Assembly: GCA_009777775.1 (NCBI GenBank)
Contig: WRLE01000004.1
Location: 1-64,000 of the forward strand
Length of the DNA: 64,000 bases
Source: Oscillospiraceae bacterium
Lineage (GTDB): Bacteria; Bacillota; Clostridia; Oscillospirales; Oscillospiraceae
Reading direction: 5' to 3'
This document shows positions 45,601-52,507 of the stretch, piece after piece; the first letter of the stretch is position 1, and each line of letters opens with the position of its first letter. Position numbers and translations under genes: made by a program. The notes below the pieces were generated by a model. It saw only the letters and a program-made list of their open reading frames with translations. It ran no database searches and was not told the origin of the DNA.

Positions 45601-46410
45601 GACAACTATGTTCGCAAGCATATCGAAGAAGAGATTGTGCGAATGATTGCCGAGGGTGCCGAGCGGGAGCAAGCCTTTGAAAGGGCTTCTGTTCGCATAT
45701 TCGGCTGCCCACCGGGTGGCTACGGTGCTGGTGTGGATACACTGATTTATAGCAAAAAATGGGACACAGTGGAGGACTTGGGTAATATTTATATACGCTG
45801 GAGCGCTCATGCTTATGGTAAAAAGCTCCATGGGGAGTTGCTTCAAGATGAGCTTAGGGCTGCCCTTTCTCGAAGTACTGTGACTATTAATAATATTTCC
45901 TCGGTGGAGATGGATATGTTCGACACCGATGACGATTTTTTATACCACGGTGGTTTGATTGCTGCCATTCGTTCTTCCAGTGGTGAAAAGCCTAATTCTT
46001 ATTCTTCCGATAGTTCTGATTTGGATCATATAGAGACTGTTACATTGCAGGAGGAGACAGCAAGGGTCATGCGGGCTAGGATTAATAATCCTATTTGGCG
46101 AGAGGGACTCATGAGGCATGGTTATAAGGGTGCCCAAGAGGTTTCTGCCATGGTGGATTATGTTTTCGGTTGGGATGCCACTGCAGATAATATCGAAGAT
46201 TGGATGTATGATGAGATTACGAAAAATTTTGTCCTTGATCAGAAGATTCGTGATTGGATAAATGATGTAAATCCTTGGGCGATGTATGCGATTACTGCTC
46301 GTTTGCTGGAGGCTGTCCAGCGGAATATGTGGAATATAGACGAGGAAATGCTTTCTCAGCTAAAGGAAATTTTCATGGAAGCTGAAGGAGAGCTCGAAGG
46401 TCGAAATTAA
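42676..46410 (+). CDS. CobN/BchH-type chelatase large subunit, paralogue 3
   Basis: The 1244-residue protein is most similar to paralogue 1: it shares [40 protein letters not shown] (His 546 and 550 intact), [34 protein letters not shown] and [11 protein letters not shown]. It is followed by the nitrogenase-like genes. All core motif residues are present, so it should be able to bind metal and tetrapyrrole. Insertion versus removal, and which metal, cannot be told. RBS TGGAGGGA precedes ATG. Confidence 0.92.
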   Translation: [1244 protein letters not shown]

Positions 46411-46431
46411 TAAATATTTGCTGTTGCGTAG

Positions 46432-46569
46432 GCTGGGGAGTAGGGCAGTGTGTAAAGTTTTTTAGTTCCTACGCTCAGTGACGCATCCATGCGTCAATTC
46501 GCGCGCTCCACCGTCCTTGGTTTCGCTTGACGGAACTAAAAAACTTCACACACTGCCCTACTCCCCAGC
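46432..46569. repeat. 38-bp near-perfect inverted repeat before the nitrogenase-like genes
   Basis: Arms 46432-46469 and 46532-46569 pair over 38 bases with one G-U-type mismatch. The 62-base interior has two more hairpins, GACGCAT/ATGCGTC at 46480-46495 and CCGTC/GACGG at 46511-46533. The element fills the gap between CobN paralogue 3 and the NifH-NifD fusion. It may be a MITE or an RNA-processing/attenuation structure. Confidence 0.85.
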
Positions 46570-46625
46570 TCCGACATTAATATACAAAACAACCCTGTAC
46601 TATATTGAAAGGAATAGGTGAATAT

Positions 46626-48905
46626 ATGGAACTGGCAATATATGGGAAGGGTGGAATTGGGAAGTCTACTATTGCGGCTAATTTGTCTGCTGCTCTTTCC
46701 TCCCATGGGCGACAGATTTTGCAGATTGGTTGCGATCCTAAGCACGATTCCACCAGGTTGCTTTTATCTGGGAGGTCTCCAAGGACTGTTTTGGATTATA
46801 TGCGTGTAACCAATCCTCCTGAGTATTCAATAGATGCAATACTAGAGATTGGTTATGGTGGCGTAGGTTGTGTTGAGGCTGGTGGTCCGGAGCCTGGAGT
46901 GGGTTGCGCTGGGCGTGGGATTATTTCCATGTTCGAGCTTTTGAGTCTGTTTGGGCTAAAGGATAAGTATGACATAACTTTATACGATGTCCTGGGTGAT
47001 GTGGTTTGCGGCGGGTTTGCGGTGCCTATTCGACGCGAGTATGCTGATACAATTTTCATCATCACTTCAGGTGAATATATGGCATTATATGCGGCGAATA
47101 ATATTCTGCGTGGCATAAGAAACTACGATGGGGATGATAGTCGTGTAGCTGGTATTATACTAAATCGCCGTGGTCTTGTGGGTGAAAGCGAACGTGCCAG
47201 TCGCTTTGCCGATGCGGTGGGTTTGCCATTGGTGGCTGATATCCCACGAAGCGAGATTTTTGCCCAGGCAGAGGCGCGGAATATGACTTTGACAGAGTTT
47301 GAACCTGAAAGCCAAGAGGCAAATATATTTATTGATTTGGCGAAAGGTCTAGTAAATGGGATTAGTAAGTTTCCAGCCAACCCACTTACCGACGAAGACC
47401 TGGAACGAACAATTTTAGGAACTGAAACCTCAATACAAATCACCATGGGAGCTTTTGTGGAATCCGAATCAACATCGCAAATCATCATGGGAACAAATGG
47501 GATTTGCGAATCGACCGAAGCTTGTTTTAAAGCAGAAAATGCGGAAAACACAGACAATAAAACTGAGAATCCCGTTAATAGCATTGATTTATCGTCGACA
47601 AACCGCTATTTTTCAAAAAATGTGATGCGAGGTGAACCACTCACCAGTTGCGCTTTTAACGGTGCATTGGCGATTAGTACTCAAATAAGAGATGCTGTGG
47701 TACTAGCACATGCACCTAAAAGCTGCGTATATATCTCATATAATTCCATGAGTTCCACTGGAAGGCGACAGCTTTTCGAACGCGGCTCTCTGTTGCCATC
47801 GGCAGTTACACCCAATCTCCAAGCCACTGATATGGATGAAAGCGAAATGGTCTTCGGTGGCATGGGGAAGCTTACAGATAAAATAGAAGAGATAAAAGCT
47901 TCACAACCAAAGGCAATAATCGTAGTCAGTGCTTGTCCTCCAGCAATAATCGGCGACGATATCGACAAGATGCGTGATTTAAGTGCGATGAACACACCCA
48001 TCTTCACTTTACGCACAGATGGCAATATGTCTGGAGATTACACGCAAGGTGTGTTAATGAGTTATATGGAGCTTGCAAGACAAATAATACGCCCAGATGT
48101 GAAACCAGAAGACAATGTGGTGAATATACTCTTTGAAAGGCCAATATCGAGAAATACTTTAGAAAACTATGAAATGATAGAATCATATTTAGACCAAATG
48201 GGAGTGGAGGTAAACTGCCGTTTTCTTTGCGATACGAAATACGATAATCTCGCTAATTTCAAAAGAGCCTCCCTTAATATACTAGCCAACCACGATTTTA
48301 CCAGCGAAATGCTCAAGGAGTTTTTTATTAAGGAGTATGATTCTAAATTCTTTGACCTAAAACTACCTGTGGGTTTCCATGAAACCGAAGACTGGCTTCG
48401 GAGTATTGGGGAGATTTTTGGCAAAGAATCCATTGCAGAAGATATTATCGCGAAAAATAAGATACGTTACGATAAGGAAGTTTCACTCCTAAATAAGTCA
48501 ATGAAGGGTCTGCGTTTAATGGTTGTTACATATAGTCACGATTTGGATTGGCTTCTGGGCGCAGCTTTTGATGCAGGGATGGAAATAGCAAAGCTTTGCA
48601 TCTTGTACTCATCGACAAACGATGGTTTTCAGACTCGCTTCCCTGTTAACTTTGAAATTGAAGAGAATTACAATGTGGGAAATCGAAGCCGAGACATAGA
48701 AAGAACAAAGCCTGATATATTGCTTACCAACTATACATTCGAGCCCTCTGGTCCGCTGCGACTGGCAGACAGACTTCCAATGAGTCCGATTTCAGGGTTT
48801 TTCACCGGACTTGATATGCTAAATCGCTGGGAGGGACTTTTGGCAATGAATCTGAAAGGAGAATGGGAAAAAGATGAACAGCTATTTAACCAGTATTACG
48901 CCTGA
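46626..48905 (+). CDS. NifH-like and NifD-like domains fused in one protein
   Basis: The 759-residue protein begins with a NifH/BchL-type ATPase (1-265): P-loop GKGGIGKST, CDPKHDST, and cluster ligands Cys94 and Cys128. A poorly conserved linker (about 270-325) leads to a NifD/BchN-type domain (about 330-759) with Cys342, Cys367 and Cys437, spaced 25 and 70 like the three P-cluster cysteines of NifD. The NifD catalytic-cofactor ligands are not recognisable. Such proteins pass electrons, at ATP cost, to a reducible substrate, often a tetrapyrrole. I start at ATG 46626; a TTG seven codons earlier lies within the RBS region. Confidence 0.87.
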   Translation: MELAIYGKGGIGKSTIAANLSAALSSHGRQILQIGCDPKHDSTRLLLSGRSPRTVLDYMRVTNPPEYSIDAILEIGYGGVGCVEAGGPEPGVGCAGRGIISMFELLSLFGLKDKYDITLYDVLGDVVCGGFAVPIRREYADTIFIITSGEYMALYAANNILRGIRNYDGDDSRVAGIILNRRGLVGESERASRFADAVGLPLVADIPRSEIFAQAEARNMTLTEFEPESQEANIFIDLAKGLVNGISKFPANPLTDEDLERTILGTETSIQITMGAFVESESTSQIIMGTNGICESTEACFKAENAENTDNKTENPVNSIDLSSTNRYFSKNVMRGEPLTSCAFNGALAISTQIRDAVVLAHAPKSCVYISYNSMSSTGRRQLFERGSLLPSAVTPNLQATDMDESEMVFGGMGKLTDKIEEIKASQPKAIIVVSACPPAIIGDDIDKMRDLSAMNTPIFTLRTDGNMSGDYTQGVLMSYMELARQIIRPDVKPEDNVVNILFERPISRNTLENYEMIESYLDQMGVEVNCRFLCDTKYDNLANFKRASLNILANHDFTSEMLKEFFIKEYDSKFFDLKLPVGFHETEDWLRSIGEIFGKESIAEDIIAKNKIRYDKEVSLLNKSMKGLRLMVVTYSHDLDWLLGAAFDAGMEIAKLCILYSSTNDGFQTRFPVNFEIEENYNVGNRSRDIERTKPDILLTNYTFEPSGPLRLADRLPMSPISGFFTGLDMLNRWEGLLAMNLKGEWEKDEQLFNQYYA

Positions 48906-50166
48906 CAGTATTTCCGGAATCTTATTTGCCCTAGAAGGTGTTTCCGGGAGTGTGGTATTGCTCAACGGACCCATGGGATGTAGATCATTTCACTCTTCAA
49001 CAAGCGAAAGACAACTGATTAGACCCTACGAATTTGATCCCCTAGATTATGGAATGAAATGGTATTTCGGTCAAAATCGTATACCCAGCACCTATTTAGA
49101 TTCTGGAGATTATATATATGGTGGGCGGGAAAAACTCATTGAAGCTTTAAAATTCATTAATCAAAATGTGCGCCACAACTTGGTAGCAATCGTAAATACA
49201 CCTGGTGCTGCACTTATCGGCGATGACCTTGTGGGTATTGCAAGAACAGTTTTCGGCGAAAAGAAAGTCGTAACTGTTGAGACTCCTGGCTATTCTCTCG
49301 ATTTATGCGCTGGCTATGAAACTGGGGTATTTGCTCTTCTGGACGCATTGAATCCTCCAAAATTACCTGTGGTGAAAAAGACGGTGAACCTTCTTGGTCT
49401 GTCTATTATACAAAGGTACTTCAAAGGCGACCTCATGGAACTGGAGCGTCTGCTGAGCCTTTGCGGAATCGAGATAAATTGTGCGCTCTGCGTTGGGTCT
49501 ACGGCTGAAGAAATTAACAATATTTCCACCGCAGAGCTTAACCTTGTTGTTCGCCCAGAGTATGGTTACAGTACAGGCATGCGTCTCAATAAGCAATATG
49601 AAACACCTTACCATATTTGTGATAGTGCTCCAATCGGCTTTGCAGCAACAGAGCAGTTCATTAGAGAAATATGCCATACTCTTGATTGCGACCCAGAGCT
49701 GGCGATTGATGACATAAATCGTGCCAGAGCAGATGCGTATATTCACGTCTCCCATATCAATGCCGGCTATGGCTTACCCAAAGGTGTACGAGTTGCCGTC
49801 GAGGGTACATATTCAGAGATTTATGGTTACTTTAAGTTTCTCACCGAGTACCTGGGTATGCTCCCCCATAGTGCATCGGTATTGTGTCCAGACGCTGATA
49901 TTATGAAAGAAAAATATGAAGAGCAAATGCAAACCTATGGCTTGTCGGATGTTATCAATCGAGATTTCTTCACAGACAGAAAAAGTGAGCTTGTATTCGC
50001 TTCTGGTATGACAATATCCCAGCTAAAAGACACTGGGATGCAATTCGTTGGAGTGGAAAATGCACTACCTAGCTTGGGTTATGTTGATGTTATACCCAAG
50101 ACTCATTTAGGGGTAAAGGGTTCTCTGCAAATAGTTGAGCAAGTGCTTAATGCGCTTATATTTTGA
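48874..50166 (+). CDS. NifK/BchB-like subunit of a nitrogenase-like reductase
   Basis: The 430-residue protein has the nitrogenase component 1 fold and overlaps the fused gene by 32 bases, so the two should form a complex. GPMGCRSF places Cys36 at the second P-cluster position of NifK. The first Cys position is Asp11 by alignment, and the third (before the IGDDL motif) is not Cys (NTPGAALIGDDL). One Cys here plus three in the NifD-like domain could hold a single [4Fe-4S] cluster, much as BchN and BchB share one. It is not a nitrogenase beta subunit. Confidence 0.83.
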   Translation: MNSYLTSITPDSISGILFALEGVSGSVVLLNGPMGCRSFHSSTSERQLIRPYEFDPLDYGMKWYFGQNRIPSTYLDSGDYIYGGREKLIEALKFINQNVRHNLVAIVNTPGAALIGDDLVGIARTVFGEKKVVTVETPGYSLDLCAGYETGVFALLDALNPPKLPVVKKTVNLLGLSIIQRYFKGDLMELERLLSLCGIEINCALCVGSTAEEINNISTAELNLVVRPEYGYSTGMRLNKQYETPYHICDSAPIGFAATEQFIREICHTLDCDPELAIDDINRARADAYIHVSHINAGYGLPKGVRVAVEGTYSEIYGYFKFLTEYLGMLPHSASVLCPDADIMKEKYEEQMQTYGLSDVINRDFFTDRKSELVFASGMTISQLKDTGMQFVGVENALPSLGYVDVIPKTHLGVKGSLQIVEQVLNALIF

Positions 50167-50188
50167 TATTTCAACAATTGGAGGAAAT

Positions 50189-51148
50189 ATGAAAACGATA
50201 ATGAACTTTACAACCAGTTATTATGATCTAGATAGATACGAAGATAATAACGACTTAAAGGCTGCATATAAAATGCACGGAATCGATGGAATCGAGCTGA
50301 TGCAGTCTGGAGAAGATGAAAAAGAGAAAGTAAACATTGATGATGTCATCGGGATACATCTCAAATATTTCCATTATTGGACACCCGTGTGGAAAGGCGA
50401 TACAAATGCAATATTGGCTGAATACGACTCCATGGAAAACTGCGAAATGGTCTTTGGAGGAGTTGGTCGTGAGGGTATCCTTTCTGCATATGAGCAAAAT
50501 CTCAACTTTGCTAGGCATTATTCACCAGAATACGCAGTCTTCCACGTTGCAGATATATGTCTACAAGATAGTATTACTCGAAATTATACAAATACCGATT
50601 TGGAAGTAATTGATGCCACCATCGAGCTTGTCAATGAAATATTACCTGCAGATAGCGCTCAATTTCAATTGTTGTTTGAAAACTTATGGTGGCCTGGCAT
50701 GACCATGAAAGAACCAGATATGGTTGAGTATTTACTGAGCAAGATAGAATATGGAAATTGTGGGGTCATGTTGGACATTGGTCATCTATTACATACAAAT
50801 ACGTCATTACGCTCTCTTGAAGAGGGTATAGATTATATTTACAACCTTTTAGAAAAATACAACAATCTTGATTTTGTCAAAGGTATTCACCTTCATCAAA
50901 CATTGAGTGGGCAGTATGTAGAGGATGTGTTGAAAAACCCTCTAGTTTTGGATGGTAACTTCAGTGAGCGTTATTCTCAAACAGCTCGTCATGTGATGAA
51001 CATAGACAACCACAAACCCTTTATCTCGGAGCGAATACAGGAATTGGTTGAATACATAGCTCCCCAATTTTTAGTATATGAATTTATTTCATCAACCCGC
51101 GAAGAACACGAAGGATACTTAAGAGAACAAGCTACTTGCTTTTCATAA
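50189..51148 (+). CDS. TIM-barrel protein of the sugar isomerase/epimerase type
   Basis: The 319-residue protein has an AP-endonuclease-2/xylose-isomerase-like barrel: HGIDGIELMQSGED for strand 1, FQLLFENLWWPGMT with a likely metal-binding Glu, GVMLDIGHLLHT with Asp-His, VKGIHLHQTLSG with His and a final YEFISS. These are the usual metal ligands of the superfamily. Start ATG 50189 has GGAGG six bases upstream. It is last in the long run and only 22 bases after the NifK-like gene, so a role on the same substrate is likely; the reaction is unknown. Confidence 0.75.
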   Translation: MKTIMNFTTSYYDLDRYEDNNDLKAAYKMHGIDGIELMQSGEDEKEKVNIDDVIGIHLKYFHYWTPVWKGDTNAILAEYDSMENCEMVFGGVGREGILSAYEQNLNFARHYSPEYAVFHVADICLQDSITRNYTNTDLEVIDATIELVNEILPADSAQFQLLFENLWWPGMTMKEPDMVEYLLSKIEYGNCGVMLDIGHLLHTNTSLRSLEEGIDYIYNLLEKYNNLDFVKGIHLHQTLSGQYVEDVLKNPLVLDGNFSERYSQTARHVMNIDNHKPFISERIQELVEYIAPQFLVYEFISSTREEHEGYLREQATCFS

Positions 51149-51151
51149 AAA

Positions 51152-51370
51152 GAACGCGGGGATGAACGCGGGGACGGTTCTTTTGTTCATTTTGAACGCG
51201 GGGACAACACGTGAACACGGGGACGGTTCTTTTGTTCATTTTCGTATGAACAAAAGAACCGTCCCCCCGTTCAAAAATGAACAAAAGAACCGTCCCCCCG
51301 TTCACGAAAATGAACAAAAGAACCGTCCCCGCGTTCACATTCCCCCCGTTCAAACAGTTCCTCCCGTTCA
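51152..51370. repeat. Dense cluster of GGGACGGTTCTTTTGTTCA copies
   Basis: Direct copies have cores near 51171 and 51220, and inverted copies near 51247, 51279 and 51311, with degenerate pieces GAACGCGGGGA and CCCCCCGTTCA at the edges. The cluster can fold into a long hairpin. It separates the nitrogenase-like run from the next genes and fills the gap 51149-51479. Confidence 0.88.
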
Positions 51371-51479
51371 CTTTGACAAATTCTTTACAATGTGATAGTC
51401 TTGCTTCAATGATTCGGAAATGTTTATGCTTAGCCATATTTCATCGGTCAATCATAATAAAACGAAGGGATGTATCCTA

Positions 51480-51764
51480 ATGGAAGAACAAAATAATGTA
51501 CCAGAAAACATTCTTGAGCAAAAAAATAAGCAATTATGGAGAGATACACCACCAAAAGTCACCCGAGAAGGAATGGTAGCAGCACTGGAATGTGCAGACC
51601 GTGCTGATGAATTTAAATGCGATTGTTGGAATGTGGGTTGCAAATATTTTGGAAATTGTCGCGCCTGCGTCGTTTTCCATTTATGCCTAAAGCAATTGCC
51701 AACCTGCCAAAGGGACGCCTTCGACGGACTACAAGAGCTCTATATAGAAAAAACCACTACATAA
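51480..51764 (+). CDS. Small Cys-rich, probably metal-binding protein
   Basis: The 94-residue protein has a cluster CDCWNVGCKYFGNCRACVVFH (Cys near 49, 51, 56, 62 and 65), the C..C..fGnCr.C..fH pattern that I recall from short clostridial proteins presumed to bind zinc or an Fe-S cluster. AGGGATG lies eight bases before ATG. It is monocistronic after the repeat cluster. No experimental function is known to me. Confidence 0.65.
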   Translation: MEEQNNVPENILEQKNKQLWRDTPPKVTREGMVAALECADRADEFKCDCWNVGCKYFGNCRACVVFHLCLKQLPTCQRDAFDGLQELYIEKTTT

Positions 51765-51779
51765 TAATTTTTATTCTAA

Positions 51780-51862
51780 GTGTCATTTTTACAATAGCGA
51801 AGAATCTCAAAAGCCATAAATTTCGGTGTAGTAAGATTCTTCGCTACGCTCTTAAATGACAC
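51780..51862. repeat. Inverted repeat element
   Basis: Arms 51780-51807 and 51834-51862 pair imperfectly, with core AGCGAAGAATCT/AGATTCTTCGCT and GTGTCATTT/AAATGACAC at the ends. It resembles the widespread intergenic repeats that read AAGATTCTTCGCTACGCTC. Confidence 0.7.
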
Positions 51863-52015
51863 GGTTTGTGCCTACGAAATACCCATGACCAGTAACACCG
51901 TGGACTATAGTCAAGATAACAATATTAGTCTGGTACTTGACAATTCTTAAAAACGCTGTTAAAATAGAACACGAAAGCGAATATTCTATTTTATAGCGAA
52001 GGAGGTGTAGTGCTG

Positions 52016-52276
52016 ATGAATGATAGGCAAAAAGCGATATTCGACAACGCAACGGAGCTTGCCTTAGACGGGAAAAAAGACGAAATGGAAGCAATGCTCA
52101 TGGAGCATTTTAGAATGCAAGACGAAATTGAAAAACTCAACGAAAAGCTTGCAGAGTTCATGTCTCCTGCCAACCTAGCGAAGTTTATCGAATGGAGAAT
52201 CACAAGCAGGGGAGCCAGACCAGGTGGCGGAAGCGGTCGCTCAAGCAGAAGCAGTGGCGAGCGCGAAACACTATAG
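52016..52276 (+). CDS. Hypothetical 86-residue protein with Gly/Ser/Arg tail
   Basis: GGAGGTG is eight bases before the ATG at 52016. Residues 1-60 are helical and partly coiled (MLMEHFRMQDEIEKLNEKLA), and the C-terminus is rich in Arg, Gly and Ser. No family is recognised. It is followed by a hairpin with CCCCTCGCAG arms, so it appears to be a complete small gene. It may bind nucleic acid through its basic tail, which is speculation. Confidence 0.5.
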   Translation: MNDRQKAIFDNATELALDGKKDEMEAMLMEHFRMQDEIEKLNEKLAEFMSPANLAKFIEWRITSRGARPGGGSGRSSRSSGERETL

Positions 52277-52332
52277 AAACACAATAAAGGAATATAAATA
52301 TACTAGTTCTTTTACTTATATCAGCAAAATGA

Positions 52333-52365
52333 CCCCTCGCAGATTCGTGCAACTGCGAGGGGTTT
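52333..52365 (+). terminator. Hairpin after the 86-residue gene
   Basis: CCCCTCGCAG (52333-52342) pairs perfectly with CTGCGAGGGG (52353-52362), followed only by TTTGG. It is a likely terminator with a short T-run. Confidence 0.6.
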
Positions 52366-52431
52366 GGTATAGTCAGCGGAATTCTAATTTGTCTACAAAC
52401 TTATAATGTCTGGCAATGAAACGAATAAGGT

Positions 52432-52472
52432 AAAAAAACAATCCCCACGGCTGATGCTATGAGGATTGTTTT
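52432..52472 (-). terminator. Terminator of the GPH transporter gene
   Basis: AAAAAAACAATCC (52432-52444) and GGATTGTTTT (52463-52472) form a stem that, read on the minus strand, ends in seven T residues, 36 bases after the transporter stop codon. Confidence 0.75.
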
Positions 52473-52507
52473 ATATAATAGGTGATTATTTATGTTTTGC
52501 TTATTTA

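Noticed and set aside
46626-50166. Nitrogen fixation genes (nifH, nifD, nifK)
   Set aside because: The subunits lack the full set of P-cluster cysteines and recognisable cofactor ligands, NifH and NifD are fused, and no nifE, nifN or nifB is nearby. The context is tetrapyrrole metabolism.
22841-51148. Coenzyme F430 biosynthesis (cfb) cluster
   Set aside because: No cfbA-like chelatase, cfbB amidotransferase or Mur-ligase-like cfbE was seen, and the reductase is a three-domain D/K type rather than the CfbD homodimer.
22841-51148. Bacteriochlorophyll synthesis cluster
   Set aside because: BchI/D/H-like proteins are present, but there is no bchM, bchE, bchG or photosystem gene, and the regulation is by cobalamin riboswitches.
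51152-51370. CRISPR array
   Set aside because: The repeats occur in both orientations with irregular spacing, no unique spacers of equal length and no cas genes.
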